Source: Cupriavidus metallidurans CH34
Lineage (GTDB): Bacteria; Pseudomonadota; Gammaproteobacteria; Burkholderiales; Burkholderiaceae
Assembly: GCF_000196015.1 (NCBI RefSeq)
Contig: NC_007974.2
Location: 372,001-436,000, forward strand
Direction of reading: 5' to 3'
DNA length: 64,000 nt
How positions within the stretch are numbered: position 1 is the first letter of the stretch; each line of letters starts with the position of its first letter. Under the pieces are notes generated by a model. That model saw only the letters and a program-made list of their open reading frames with translations, was not told where the DNA came from and made no database searches. Below, piece after piece: positions 35,129 to 44,600 of the stretch. Both the position numbers and the translations under genes were made by a program.

Positions 35129-35281
35129 TCTTGGCTGGTGTTGGCTGGGGGCGGCGGGTTCCCGTATGGCCTGCGGCAGCCATGCTTCGACAAGACATGG
35201 AAGCCGGGGATATCGACGTGGTGAAGCAAGCGGGTGCTTGTCCGTGGAAAGAGATCTGGCGGCCTCCGTCGGTCGTGTCCT

Positions 35282-35740
35282 TCAACCCATCTTCGGCGGC
35301 CAATTGTGCGTCTCTGTCTGGCAGTGGCCGCACCAGGCGTAGAGCGCGTCGTACATCACCATGCCGTGTTCAAGCATCTCGAGGTCGTCATTGAACATGC
35401 GCGACAGTCCCAGCGAGATGGCGTAGAGCCCGCTGGATTGCGGTGTGAGGTCCAGCCGCGACGTGTCCGCGCCACGTACGATGCCGGCCAGTTGCTGCAA
35501 GGCCGCGTCGCCGCCTAGGTGGTACTTGTCCAGGAACGCATCGAAGCTGCAGCGCTCGCCGACGTGTGTGAGTTCCACGCCGGGAACGTCGTACGGGATG
35601 GCACCCGATTCATTGGCGATGCGCGTGACATCGTCGGGTGGCACGTAGAGAAACTCCGGCGTCTCGTCGATAAAGCGGGCAATCAGCCAGGGACAAGCGA
35701 TCCGGTCGATCTTGGGGTGTTCGCGCGTGATCCATTGCAT
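35282..35740 (-). CDS. Short ChrB-like chromate resistance protein (C-terminal domain only)
   Basis: A 152-residue soluble protein that matches the C-terminal half of ChrB: HPKIDRIACPWLIARFIDETPEFLYVP, GVELTHVGERCSFDAFLDKYHLGGD and a His/Cys-rich tail (YDALYAWCGHCQTETH). The Cys-x2-Cys-type cluster near the end could bind metal or chromate. The full-length ChrB encoded at 36946 carries a homologous domain, so this is either a duplicated stand-alone copy or a ChrB-domain protein with a separate role. It is 13 bases downstream of chrA and probably co-transcribed. Confidence 0.88.
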   Translation of the reverse strand: MQWITREHPKIDRIACPWLIARFIDETPEFLYVPPDDVTRIANESGAIPYDVPGVELTHVGERCSFDAFLDKYHLGGDAALQQLAGIVRGADTSRLDLTPQSSGLYAISLGLSRMFNDDLEMLEHGMVMYDALYAWCGHCQTETHNWPPKMG

Positions 35741-35753
35741 GGCGGTCTCCTTG

Positions 35754-36926
35754 TCAGTGATGCAGCAACGGGTAGATCAACAGGCCAAGGGCCGCCGCAC
35801 CCGCCACGATGGCCGGTTCCGGCAGCTTCCTGAACCTGAGGAGCAGCGCGACGGTGACCACTGCCAGCAGCACCGTCGGTACATCGACGATCGAGCGCCT
35901 GGCCAATACGATGACCGCGCCGGATATCGCGCCCACGGCGGCGGCCGTGACGCCGTCCACAAATGCGAGGATCGCAGGCAGCTTGCCGTACTTCTTGAAG
36001 TAAGGCGCAGGCAGGATGGTGAAGAGGTAGCACGGTAGAAAGGTGCCTGCCGCCGCCACGCAGGCGCCGGGCAGGCCCGCCACCAGATAGCCGATGAAGC
36101 CGACGGTGATGACGACCGGGCCCGGCGTGATCATGGCCACGGCCACCGCATCGACGAATTGCTTCTCGTTGAGCCAGTGGTACTCGGTGACCACACCGCC
36201 ATAGAGGAACGGGACGATGGCGAGCCCCGAGCCGAATACGAACGCGCCGGCCTTGGCGAAAAACAGGCCAATCTGCGACAACAGCGGCCAGTCGATCGTG
36301 CCCAGCAGGGCGCTGGCGGCAGGCGCCGGGATCGCGGCGATCGCATTGGCCCGGCCATGGCCCAGCCACTTTGGCGGCGCGCGCCAGAGCCAGACGAGCA
36401 CGCCCGACGCGAGGAACAACCACGCGACCTCCGACTCGGTGATCACCGTCACGGCGCACAGCAACAGGTAGATGGCCCAGAGCAGCTTGTCCTTGCCGAC
36501 GCTTCGGGTTGTGAGCTTGTATGCGCTGATCGCGATGATGCCGATGACAGCAGCGCCCACGCCGTAGAACACGGATTGCATCCACGTCAGCCCGCCAAAG
36601 CGGACGTAGGCCCAGCCGAGTGCTACCACCATCAGGAACGACGGCAGCACGAAGGCGATGCCGACCAGTGTGGCGCCCAGGATACGGTAGTGCACGTAGC
36701 CGAGGTAGATCGCCAGCTGCGCCGCCAATGGTCCCGGCGCCAGTTGCGCGAGCGCCAGCCCCTCTTTGTAGTCGCCATCCGTGATCCATTGGCGGGCCTC
36801 CACGAGATCGCGCCGCATATGGCCGGCCAGTGCGACCGGGCCGCCAAATCCAAGCGCGCCGAGTCGCACGAAATACATCACCAGTTGCCGCAGCGTATAG
36901 GCGGGGCGGTCGTGGGGAGCGTTCAT
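35754..36926 (-). CDS. chrA: ChrA chromate efflux transporter
   Basis: A 390-residue member of the CHR family that exports chromate, with two homologous halves of about six helices each. Landmarks are YFVRLGALGFGGPVALAGHMRRDLVE and LAQLAPGPLAAQLAIYLGY in the first half, and FFAKAGAFVFGSGLAIVPFLYGGVV and AVAVAMITPGPVVITVGFIGYL in the second. ATG 36926 was chosen because earlier codons are unlike the family. It lies between the chrB gene upstream and the ChrB-like gene downstream on one strand, so all three form a chromate resistance operon. Confidence 0.93.
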   Translation of the reverse strand: MNAPHDRPAYTLRQLVMYFVRLGALGFGGPVALAGHMRRDLVEARQWITDGDYKEGLALAQLAPGPLAAQLAIYLGYVHYRILGATLVGIAFVLPSFLMVVALGWAYVRFGGLTWMQSVFYGVGAAVIGIIAISAYKLTTRSVGKDKLLWAIYLLLCAVTVITESEVAWLFLASGVLVWLWRAPPKWLGHGRANAIAAIPAPAASALLGTIDWPLLSQIGLFFAKAGAFVFGSGLAIVPFLYGGVVTEYHWLNEKQFVDAVAVAMITPGPVVITVGFIGYLVAGLPGACVAAAGTFLPCYLFTILPAPYFKKYGKLPAILAFVDGVTAAAVGAISGAVIVLARRSIVDVPTVLLAVVTVALLLRFRKLPEPAIVAGAAALGLLIYPLLHH

Positions 36927-36945
36927 CTGGGGCACCTGGGGAGTC

Positions 36946-37929
36946 TTATGGTTTCCGGTTGCCGGAGAAATGGGCATAGAGGGAATCGAGCACCGTGCCG
37001 ACCTCCGTCAACAGCGCATCGTCATCGGCCAGTCTCTTGCGCGCGCCAGCCAGGATGGCTTCGAAGCCGCTGGCCTCGGGGACGGTCGATCCACCCACGT
37101 CCAGCGCATGGACCATTGCGCCGAGCCGGACCAGTCCGGGGTTGTCGTCGAGCCCGAAGCTGGCCAGCAGCACTTCGAACGACACGCGCGTGCCGACGTG
37201 GGTAAAGGTAGCGCCGTCGAAGTCGAACCCCAGTGCATCGGCCGGGCAGTCGGCCGGATTGGCGAGCCAGAGGAACCCAGCGTGCGGATCGATGAAGCGC
37301 CGGATCAGCCAGGCACTGGCGACGCGATCGACCCACAGATTCCGGCGCGTCGCCCACAGCCGGCCTTGATACTGGGACGGATCTCGGCGTGGAATGCCGC
37401 CGGCTGCGGCGTGAGGTTCGCCGGGAGATTGCGTGGCTTCGATCGCCGCGGCAAAGTCGCGCCATTGCGCGTCCGCGCGAACGGTGGCTTCATTCGGAAA
37501 GAAGTCGATCTTGCGGATGGTGTCGTATGCGCGGGCGTGACGACGCTGCAGGCGACTCCGTTCCGCAGCGACGAGATCGGGCAACGTCTTGCGCGCCTCG
37601 GACAACTCGGCGAGCCAGCGGGTGTAGTCGGGCGTGCGATCGAACAGCGCCCGGTAGGCGCTGTCTTCAGCCGCATCGCCAGCCTGAACGCGAAGCAGCC
37701 AGGCCTGGCCTTCTTCCTGCAAGGCGTCGTCGGCGAGGATGCGCAACTGCATGGCCTGCTCGGCGTGTGCCGGCAACAGATAGGCGCCGTCGCGCAATGC
37801 GGCGCACCCCAGCGTCCTGACGGCGCGCCAGATGCGCATGCGTGCCGTCGCGCTGGACGTGGGAAGGCTGACTATCAGCAGAAGCCAGGCGTTGGGTGCG
37901 GAGTTGGGTACATTGAGGGCGGGTGTCAT
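36946..37929 (-). CDS. chrB: ChrB chromate resistance regulator-like protein
   Basis: A 327-residue protein of the ChrB family. In Cupriavidus and Ochrobactrum, ChrB lies before chrA and is needed for chromate-induced expression. Residues 1-140 form the N-terminal half (AWLLLIVSLPTSSATARMRIWRAVRTLGCAALRDGAYLLP), and the C-terminal half has WVDRVASAWLIRRFIDPHAGFLWL and FTHVGTRVSFEVLLASFGL. ATG 37929 is preferred to 37953. It is the first gene of the operon and probably senses chromate itself (family knowledge). Confidence 0.92.
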   Translation of the reverse strand: MTPALNVPNSAPNAWLLLIVSLPTSSATARMRIWRAVRTLGCAALRDGAYLLPAHAEQAMQLRILADDALQEEGQAWLLRVQAGDAAEDSAYRALFDRTPDYTRWLAELSEARKTLPDLVAAERSRLQRRHARAYDTIRKIDFFPNEATVRADAQWRDFAAAIEATQSPGEPHAAAGGIPRRDPSQYQGRLWATRRNLWVDRVASAWLIRRFIDPHAGFLWLANPADCPADALGFDFDGATFTHVGTRVSFEVLLASFGLDDNPGLVRLGAMVHALDVGGSTVPEASGFEAILAGARKRLADDDALLTEVGTVLDSLYAHFSGNRKP

Positions 37930-38052
37930 GAAGGCAGCATAGGTAGCCGTCATGACCGTTGCAACGCTGTAGAGACCTCTACAGCAGGCGGGTGAGCGTC
38001 GCCAGCAGCCCGGTTCGAGTGTCGCTACGCGTACTTTTTATGTGCGGTCCGT

Positions 38053-38991
38053 TCAGACCCACAACCGGTACAGCCAGAACGACTCATCCTCGACGAAGCG
38101 CTGCGTGAACTCGGTTGGAGAAAAGCCGGTAATGCGTTTCGTCGTGCGGACCAGATGGGCCTGGTCCGCGAAGCCTTCCTCCAGCGCCAGCCCGGGCCAG
38201 TCGAAGGGTTGGCCGGCTTCGTAACGATCGCGGGCCGTGAAGAATGCGCCCTCGGTTCGGACGATCGCTTGCCACTCGCGCAAGGACCGGCCGCTATAGG
38301 CCTTGATGCGACGTTCCACCTGACGCGGGCTGCTTGTCCGCTGCCATTCGCGGGCCTGCCAGGCCAGGCTCTCCACCCAGCGCCGCCCGGTCTGGCGCAG
38401 AGACGCGAGTGGGGACGACCGATGCCGAAGCGCATGCCATCGCGGAGCGAGATGTTGCTCGAGCGCCGCCAGTGTTTCCGCGTCGCTCTCGGCATCGCTC
38501 AGGGATTCGATGAGTGGCCGCCAGCCATCGCCAAGCACCTCGCGCGCGCATCGAAAACGGTCGTGAATTGCCGTCAGATCCAGATCGAACAATGCCTTGG
38601 CCACATCCGCGGTAAAGCACACCATGCCACCGCGTCCGGTGGTCGGCGCCCAGCTCGTGAGTGGTGACGACTGGCTGCCGGAAACGGTAACCGTGGCCCC
38701 GAAGGGGCGCCACAGGGGGCCGTTTGATGACCGTTCCACCAGGCCGGTGCCCGGATCGGGAAACCAGGACAGGCAAACGAGCGGCGATGCGGGAACGTGG
38801 GTCAGGCGCTGTGCGTCGGTCAGCGGAAAGCCGCGCGTGTCCCGGCACACGATTGCCGCAATGGCGCCATGCAGCGATGGCGGGGCCGGATAGAGCCGCG
38901 CATGAGGGGTCCGCCCGCCGTGCGATGCAAGTGGTGCACGCGCGGCCGGGTCTGGGCATTGGATCGGAGTCGAAAGGGGCCCGGAGGACAT
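38053..38991 (-). CDS. AraC-family transcriptional regulator
   Basis: A 312-residue regulator. The N-terminal two thirds are an effector/dimerisation domain with no recognised ligand; the C-terminal part (about residues 205-305) holds two helix-turn-helix segments, the second being LALEEGFADQAHLVRTTKRITGFSPTEFTQRF, the standard AraC signature. ATG 38991 is chosen; the 56 codons upstream overlap the P450 promoter side. It faces the P450 gene and is likely its regulator. The effector is unknown. Confidence 0.88.
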   Translation of the reverse strand: MSSGPLSTPIQCPDPAARAPLASHGGRTPHARLYPAPPSLHGAIAAIVCRDTRGFPLTDAQRLTHVPASPLVCLSWFPDPGTGLVERSSNGPLWRPFGATVTVSGSQSSPLTSWAPTTGRGGMVCFTADVAKALFDLDLTAIHDRFRCAREVLGDGWRPLIESLSDAESDAETLAALEQHLAPRWHALRHRSSPLASLRQTGRRWVESLAWQAREWQRTSSPRQVERRIKAYSGRSLREWQAIVRTEGAFFTARDRYEAGQPFDWPGLALEEGFADQAHLVRTTKRITGFSPTEFTQRFVEDESFWLYRLWV

Positions 38992-39077
38992 GAGCGGCGA
39001 GTATAGGCAGGCGCGGCGTGACTGTCGATGTCGTTTCGATTCAAGACAGTCCGCGTGGGAGCGTGTGGAATCTGCAC

Positions 39078-40499
39078 ATGACCACCGAATCCCAAGCCCA
39101 ATGCCCGTTCCAGACGGCCAAGTCGCCGCCGCCTGCCGGCTCGCCACTGCCGCATCCATACGGTACCTGGCCGCCCGGGCCTGCGGCCGGCCTGACTGGC
39201 TGGCACCTGCTGCGGAGAATGTCGCGCGATCTGCTCGGCACGCTCGGCGAATGGCAGCAGACGTACGGCGACGTCGTGCATCTGCGGATGTGGCCGGAAC
39301 ATGCGGTCGTCGTCACCGACCCGCAGCTCGTCCGCGAACTTCTGGTGACCCATCACGACTCGTTGATCCGCTGGGAACGTGGCACGCGTGTGTTCTCCCG
39401 CGTGCATGGGCATAGCGTGCTGACCGCAGAGGGTGACGCATGGTCGCGCAAGCGGCAGGCGTTGCAGCCGGGCTTCATGCCGAAGGCCGTGCATGGTTTC
39501 GTTCCGGGCATCGTGGAGATCGTCGACAAGGGGCTCGCCACATGGCCCACGCGAGTGGCGGACTGGCCCGTGGAAAGCGCGCTGACGTCGCTGACCATGG
39601 ATGTGATCGTTCGGATGATGTTCTCGGATGAGATCGGTGAGGACGCGCGCGTTGCCGAATGCGCCGTGCGCGCGATCAGCGAGGCGGCCAACGCCGATTT
39701 CTACTGGCCGGCGAGCCTGCCCGACTGGGTGCCATGGAAGCGCGCAAGACGGCGGGCACTCCACACGTTGCGGGACCTGATCGAGCGACATCTGCAGGCG
39801 CGTCTGCGGATGCGCACGGATACCTGGCCGGACGACCTGCTTTCGCGCCTGCTGTGCCTGCATCGGGATGACGCGACGGCATGGCCGCTACAGGCGGTGC
39901 GCGACGAATGCATGACGACGTTTCTGGCCGGACACGAGACCACCGCGGCGACGCTGACTTGGTGGGCCTGGTGCATGGCATCGAACCCGTCCGCGCAGGA
40001 CGCCGCACGCGCCGAGGTCACGCATGTACTGCGCGGCCAGGCGCCGACGGCGGATAGTCGCCAGGCGCTGCGTCAGGTGGTGCAGACGATCACGGAGTCG
40101 ATGCGCCTCTACCCGGTGGCCCCGGTGCTCATCAGCCGTCGCGCGGTCCGCCCCATCACCTTGGGCCCGTGGCGGCTACCGGCGCGCACGCTGTTCATGC
40201 TGCCCTTGCAGTTGATGCACCACGATCCGCGCTTGTTCCCGGAGCCGGAGCGCTTTCAGCCCGATCGCTTCTCGACAGGTTCGCCGCAGGCCCCGCGCGG
40301 CGCCTACATGCCATTTGGCACCGGCCCGCGGGTTTGTCTGGGGCAGCATCTGGCAACGGCTGAGATGACGGTCATCGCGGCGATGCTGCTGCAGCGGTAC
40401 AAGCTGTCGGTGCCGGAAGGCGCGGCACATCCGCGGCCGCTGTTGAACGTGACGTTACGGCCGGATCAGCCGCTTTGGCTTGCCGTGACGCCGATTTGA
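39078..40499 (+). CDS. Cytochrome P450 monooxygenase
   Basis: A 473-residue soluble bacterial P450. Motifs are all present: I-helix AGHETT at 284-289, ExxR as ESMR at 340-343, and the heme loop PFGTGPRVCLGQ with the ligand Cys420. The PYGTWPPGPAAG stretch at the N-terminus is P450-like rather than a membrane anchor. ATG 39078 is preferred; a GTG 60 bases upstream would add 20 unsupported residues. No ferredoxin or reductase gene is adjacent, so electron partners must be supplied elsewhere. The AraC regulator gene is divergent. Substrate unknown. Confidence 0.93.
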   Translation: MTTESQAQCPFQTAKSPPPAGSPLPHPYGTWPPGPAAGLTGWHLLRRMSRDLLGTLGEWQQTYGDVVHLRMWPEHAVVVTDPQLVRELLVTHHDSLIRWERGTRVFSRVHGHSVLTAEGDAWSRKRQALQPGFMPKAVHGFVPGIVEIVDKGLATWPTRVADWPVESALTSLTMDVIVRMMFSDEIGEDARVAECAVRAISEAANADFYWPASLPDWVPWKRARRRALHTLRDLIERHLQARLRMRTDTWPDDLLSRLLCLHRDDATAWPLQAVRDECMTTFLAGHETTAATLTWWAWCMASNPSAQDAARAEVTHVLRGQAPTADSRQALRQVVQTITESMRLYPVAPVLISRRAVRPITLGPWRLPARTLFMLPLQLMHHDPRLFPEPERFQPDRFSTGSPQAPRGAYMPFGTGPRVCLGQHLATAEMTVIAAMLLQRYKLSVPEGAAHPRPLLNVTLRPDQPLWLAVTPI

Positions 40500-40576
40500 G
40501 GGCGAGTTGATAGCGAATTGGCCGGGATTGCCGCCCCGCCAGTCTCAGCGACGGCGAGGCGGCACGTGCCAGCGCC

Positions 40577-41656
40577 TCAGGACGTCACGGTATCGGTCAG
40601 GGCCAGGGCCGGGTAGTCGATATACCCACGCCCGTCGCCACCAAAGAACGCATTGGGAAGGGCATCGTTCATCGGCGCGCCGAGCTTCAGGCGGGTGACG
40701 AAGTCCGGGTTGGCCAGCACCATCTGTCCATAGGCTTCCAGATCGGCAAGCCCGGATGCCACGTCGGCACCAACAGCTTCACGGGTGCGGCCCGGCCGGT
40801 TCAGGATCAGCGTGCCGCGCCAGCGTTCGCGGATGTCGGCCAACTGTGGCTCGTTGCCCTGGAGGCTGACGTGCAGGTACGCCAGGCCGAGCTTGTCTAG
40901 TTCCGTTACCAGGTGGCGATAGAGCGCCGGACCTTCGGCGCCTTCGTCGATGCCCCACAGCGGCGTGCCGGGCGATAGTCTGATGGCCGTCCGGTCCGCG
41001 CCGATTTCCCCGGCGATTGCGGTGGCCACCTCGATGGCGAAGCGGGCGCGGTTGTCAATCGAGCCGCCGTATTTGTCGGTGCGGGTATTAGCGTTGGGCG
41101 CGAAGAATTGCTGGACCAGATAACCATTGGCCCCGTGGATCTCGACGCCGTCCGCGCCTGCGGCGATCGCTTGCCGGGCGGCGAAGCGGAAGTCGTCCAC
41201 GGTCTGGCGTACCTCGGCAGTGGTCAGCGCGCGCGGTGCCGGAATGTCCTGCATACCCTTCAGCGTGAACATCGGCACACCGGGGGCAATGGCCGACGGC
41301 GCCACACCTTGCCGGTGATGCGGCGTGTTGTCCGGGTGGGACATGCGTCCCGCGTGCATGAGCTGGATGAAGATCCGACCGCCTCGCTCGTGTACTGCGG
41401 CGGTGACGTTCTTCCATCCATCGACATGGGCTTCGGTGTAGATACCGGGCGTGGCGAGGTACCCCTGCCCGTCGTCCGAAGGCTGGGTCCCTTCGGTCAC
41501 GATCAGGCCGACACTCGCGCGCTGCGCGTAGTACTCGGCTGCCAGTTCGCCCGGCGTGCCATCAAGGCTGGCGCGGCTACGGGTCATCGGCGCCATGACC
41601 AGATGATTCTTCAGGGTGTATCGGCCGACGCGGACCGGGGTGAACAGTGCGCTCAT
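40577..41656 (-). CDS. Old Yellow Enzyme-type ene-reductase
   Basis: A 359-residue TIM-barrel flavoenzyme of the OYE/NemA class that reduces activated C=C bonds or nitro groups with NAD(P)H. Visible family features: LKNHLVMAPMTRSRA near residue 17, GADGVEIHGANGYLVQQFFAPNAN with the substrate-binding His and Asn (HxxN), and YGGSIDNRARFAIEV. ATG 41656 has GAGG at the right spacing; the ATG two codons upstream is too close to it. It lies divergent from the LysR gene at 41830, with an AT-rich gap, so it is probably controlled by that protein. Confidence 0.93.
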   Translation of the reverse strand: MSALFTPVRVGRYTLKNHLVMAPMTRSRASLDGTPGELAAEYYAQRASVGLIVTEGTQPSDDGQGYLATPGIYTEAHVDGWKNVTAAVHERGGRIFIQLMHAGRMSHPDNTPHHRQGVAPSAIAPGVPMFTLKGMQDIPAPRALTTAEVRQTVDDFRFAARQAIAAGADGVEIHGANGYLVQQFFAPNANTRTDKYGGSIDNRARFAIEVATAIAGEIGADRTAIRLSPGTPLWGIDEGAEGPALYRHLVTELDKLGLAYLHVSLQGNEPQLADIRERWRGTLILNRPGRTREAVGADVASGLADLEAYGQMVLANPDFVTRLKLGAPMNDALPNAFFGGDGRGYIDYPALALTDTVTS

Positions 41657-41797
41657 GTGCATGACCTCTTTCGAAAGTGCAGGTTGCCGGCATCAGTTCG
41701 TGATGCCGGTCAGGCGCTGACGCGCGCCATCGCGCGGATCAGGCTTCCATGGCGCCATCATCGGTGGCTTCCTGTTCGAGATAAATCTGCTAATTTG

Positions 41798-41807
41798 CAA
41801 TGCATTG
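41798..41807. promoter_or_regulatory. Candidate LysR operator (palindrome)
   Basis: CAATGCATTG, a perfect 10-bp palindrome, lies 22 bases before the LysR start and 141 bases before the OYE start, in the AT-rich part of the divergent gap. It is a reasonable binding site, but a single short palindrome is weak evidence. Confidence 0.4.
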
Positions 41808-41829
41808 ATCCACTGATGGAGCAATCGGC

Positions 41830-42699
41830 GTGGAACTACTGAATGACATGGCCTTGTTCGTGGAGGTCGTCAAGGCGAAGGGGTTTCGCAGTGCTGCGGA
41901 TGTTCTGGATATGCCGAGTTCGACGCTGTCCCGGCGGATCAGCGCCTTGGAAAAGGCGATCGGGTTGCGCCTGCTGCACCGCACGACGCGCAAGATCGAG
42001 CTGACCGAGGCCGGCCGGATCTACTTCGAGCGATGCAAGCGCATCGTGGGCGATGCCAGGCTGGCTCACGAACAGCTCGGTACCATGCTGGCGGAGCCAG
42101 TGGGCGTGCTCCGCGCGTCATTTCCAGTTGATTTCGCGGTGACCTATCTGGCGCCACTGATTGCCGAGTTTGCTGGCCGCTACCCGGGACTGAGCTTCGA
42201 CTTCGATCTCACGCCCCGGCGTGTGGATCTGGTGAGCGAGCCGTTCGATGTCGCCATCCGCGCGGGGGAGCCCGAAGTCTCGCAACTGATCGCGCGTCAG
42301 CTGGCGTCGTTCCGGACCTATCTCTATGCCTCGCCCGGATATATCAAACGCGCGGGAGAACCGCGCGCTCCCGCCGATCTGAATCATCACGAATGTCTGG
42401 GCATACAGCGGGGCGGTGCGTGGACACTGCATCGCGGCGAAGACACCACCACGATCCCGGTGGGCAGCCGCTTTACGTTGAACAGCGTCGGGATGGCGCG
42501 CCGCTTGGCCGCGCTCGACATGGGCATCGTGCTGATGGCCGAAGCGATCGTGGCGGATGATCTCGCCACGGGACAGCTACGCCGGCTGATGCCCGAATGG
42601 CAGGGAACGCCGGTACCGGTCTACGCCATGACCGAGACGCGCCTGCTTCCGGCCAAGACGCAGCGATTCATAGAATTCCTGCGTGAACGATTCGAGTAA
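41830..42699 (+). CDS. LysR-type transcriptional regulator
   Basis: A 289-residue LysR regulator of the DsdC/AaeR-like class. HTH in residues 1-60: DMALFVEVVKAKGFRSAADVLDMPSSTLSRRISALEKAIGLRLLHRTTR. The effector domain carries FRTYLYASPGYIKRAGEP and GMARRLAALDMGIVLMAE. The start is GTG (MELLND), giving the standard LysR N-terminus. It is divergent from the OYE gene and probably regulates it. Effector unknown. Confidence 0.92.
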   Translation: MELLNDMALFVEVVKAKGFRSAADVLDMPSSTLSRRISALEKAIGLRLLHRTTRKIELTEAGRIYFERCKRIVGDARLAHEQLGTMLAEPVGVLRASFPVDFAVTYLAPLIAEFAGRYPGLSFDFDLTPRRVDLVSEPFDVAIRAGEPEVSQLIARQLASFRTYLYASPGYIKRAGEPRAPADLNHHECLGIQRGGAWTLHRGEDTTTIPVGSRFTLNSVGMARRLAALDMGIVLMAEAIVADDLATGQLRRLMPEWQGTPVPVYAMTETRLLPAKTQRFIEFLRERFE

Positions 42700-42850
42700 C
42701 AGGCGCGTAGCCGCGCGCTCAACGATTTGAAAAGCCAACAATCGAGAGAGCTTCTAATGCCACGTCTTATCCCACGTCTTGTGCCAACGCCGACGAAGGC
42801 GCGCCTGACGCAAGCCAGTTGACCGGGTGGCGTTCCGGGGAGCGAGACTG

Positions 42851-43282
42851 CTACTGGGCCGACGGCCCGCTGGACAAACCGGTCGACTCAGAGGGCGCCG
42901 TGCCACCACCCGGCGTACCCGCCGTGCCTGACGTGTTTCCGTTCCCCGAGTCAGATTTGTCCTGCTGCTGCGCCTGCCGCCCATGCCGGCCGCCACCGCG
43001 CTGACCTAAGCCTCCGCCACCGCCGCCATGGGATTTTGTCGCGGTCTGCTTCAATTCCTGATTGATGGTGTCGATCGTGCGCGGCGCCGGCGTCATGCGC
43101 GCGAAGTTACTCTGGATATTGCGCATGGCCGCGTCGTTATCACCGCCATCCGGGGGCGAGGCCGTCTGCTGGCTGAAGGCGACGCCTGGCAGGGCCAGCA
43201 CGGCGGCAGCTGCCAGCCAGGTGGCAATACGCGGCTGGCGGCGGAAGGTGTGGCGCGGCTTGTTGGGGGCGGGATGATTCAT
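42851..43282 (-). CDS. Secreted Gly/Gln-rich hypothetical protein
   Basis: A 143-residue protein with an N-terminal Sec signal peptide (about residues 1-37; basic leader, hydrophobic ATWLAAAAVLALPGVAFSQ). The mature part has a short helical segment (NFARMTPAPRTIDTINQELKQ) and then a low-complexity Gly/His/Gln/Ser tail with HGGGGGGLGQRGGG. No catalytic motif is seen. It is alone between two minus-strand genes, and no similar gene is nearby. It is probably real because of the signal peptide and clear start, but the function is unknown. Confidence 0.65.
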   Translation of the reverse strand: MNHPAPNKPRHTFRRQPRIATWLAAAAVLALPGVAFSQQTASPPDGGDNDAAMRNIQSNFARMTPAPRTIDTINQELKQTATKSHGGGGGGLGQRGGGRHGRQAQQQDKSDSGNGNTSGTAGTPGGGTAPSESTGLSSGPSAQ

Positions 43283-43421
43283 GTTGCGTGTCTCGGCTCC
43301 GGTTGATGATTGTGGGGAGCATTTCCCCACATGAGCACGCAATCTGTTAGTTCTTTCCCGTTTCAGCGTATTGCGGGTGTATCGGCGGATTACAACGACG
43401 CCGGCCGCTGTGGCCTTGGGC

Positions 43422-44408
43422 TCACAGCATCCCGGTCATGTGCTGCATGACCAGGCTGCTCAGCGCCACGCTGACCCACACGATCAGGCCCAGCAGCAGC
43501 GGGCGGGCGCCAGCGCGCTTCAGGCGGTTGAAGTCGGTGCTCAGGCCAACGCCGGTCAGTGCGCCGATGACGAGGAACGGGGCCAGTTGCTGGATGACGT
43601 GCGTCACGCCAGCCGGGAGGAATTCGTTGATTGCCGAAGCCAGCACGAAGAGCACGATGAACCAGGGGATCACGCGACGCATCGAGCCGCCGGGCTGGCT
43701 GCGCTGGAAGAGCATGGCGATGACCAGCGTGACGGGCACGATCATCATCGCGCGTGTCAGCTTGACGATCGTCGCGTACTCGCCGGCGGCCGAACTCCAG
43801 GCATAGCCGGCTGCCACCACCGACGAGGTGTCGTTGATCGCCGTGCCGGCCCACAGGCCGAAGCCCGCATCGGACATGCCGAGCATCTTGCCCAGGATCG
43901 GGAAGATCACCACGGCCACGACGTTGAACATGAAGATCGTGGACAACGCATAGGTCATGTCGTGATCGTCCGGTTGCAGCACGGGCGTGATCGCGGCGAT
44001 TGCCGAGCCGCCGCAAATGGCCGTGCCGGCACCGATCAGGACCTTGAGCTTCTCAGGGATGCGCAGCAGGTGCCCGGCCACAAGGGCCACGGTGAAGGCA
44101 ACCGTCAGTGTGACGAGCGAGATAGGCAGGGATGTCAATCCGGTATGGACGACCTCATGCAGTGGCAGGCTGAACCCCAGGCCGACGATCGAATACTGCA
44201 GTAGCTGCTTGGAAGCGAACTGGATGCCGGGCTTGCACGACTCGGATGGCTTGAGGAAGGCTCGGCAGAGCAGGCCAAGCAACATGCCGAATACGGCACC
44301 TCCCAGCAGCGGCACAGCCTTGCCAAGCAGCGTGGCGGGCACGGTCAGGGCGAGAACGAGGAGTAGCCCGGGGAGTGTGGACCTTGCGGAGAGGAGTCGG
44401 GACGCCAT
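43422..44408 (-). CDS. YeiH/UPF0324 family membrane transporter
   Basis: A 328-residue integral membrane protein of about ten helices in the UPF0324/PSE (putative sulfate exporter, YeiH) family. Landmarks are GGAVFGMLLGLL, KQLLQYSIVGLGFSL, LIGAGTAICGGSAIAAITPVL (about 125-145) and FGLWAGTAINDTSSVVAAGYAW (about 184-205). The transported compound is uncertain; family members move sulfite, sulfonate breakdown products or similar anions. It is monocistronic, with an upstream gap of 278 bases that also holds the tandem repeat at 44601. Confidence 0.88.
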   Translation of the reverse strand: MASRLLSARSTLPGLLLVLALTVPATLLGKAVPLLGGAVFGMLLGLLCRAFLKPSESCKPGIQFASKQLLQYSIVGLGFSLPLHEVVHTGLTSLPISLVTLTVAFTVALVAGHLLRIPEKLKVLIGAGTAICGGSAIAAITPVLQPDDHDMTYALSTIFMFNVVAVVIFPILGKMLGMSDAGFGLWAGTAINDTSSVVAAGYAWSSAAGEYATIVKLTRAMMIVPVTLVIAMLFQRSQPGGSMRRVIPWFIVLFVLASAINEFLPAGVTHVIQQLAPFLVIGALTGVGLSTDFNRLKRAGARPLLLGLIVWVSVALSSLVMQHMTGML

Positions 44409-44557
44409 GCTGCGAACACCTTCTTAGATGAATTTTGCATAACGATATTTCCTCAGCGCATATGGGCGCCAACGGTATTTTCGGGTTGTATCTATCGAAA
44501 ATGTCGATAAGGACGGCTGTCGGGCCTGCCGCGGCAACCGAGATCCCCCACAAAAGC

Positions 44558-44593
44558 AAACCGCCGCGACGATGTGCTCGCGGCGGCGGTTTG
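44558..44593 (-). terminator. Probable terminator downstream of the MarR gene
   Basis: AAACCGCCGCGA (from 44558) pairs with a TCGCGGCGG-CGGTTT strand ending near 44593, with a three-base bulge, around an eight-base loop. The stem is flanked by short T-rich runs on both strands. It lies after the MarR stop (minus strand, 44687) and before the YeiH gene. Confidence 0.65.
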
Positions 44594-44600
44594 GTTTTAT

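Noticed and set aside
36159..37205. A long plus-strand frame opposite chrA and chrB
   Set aside because: Shadow of two recognised chromate genes; Arg/His-rich, no domain.
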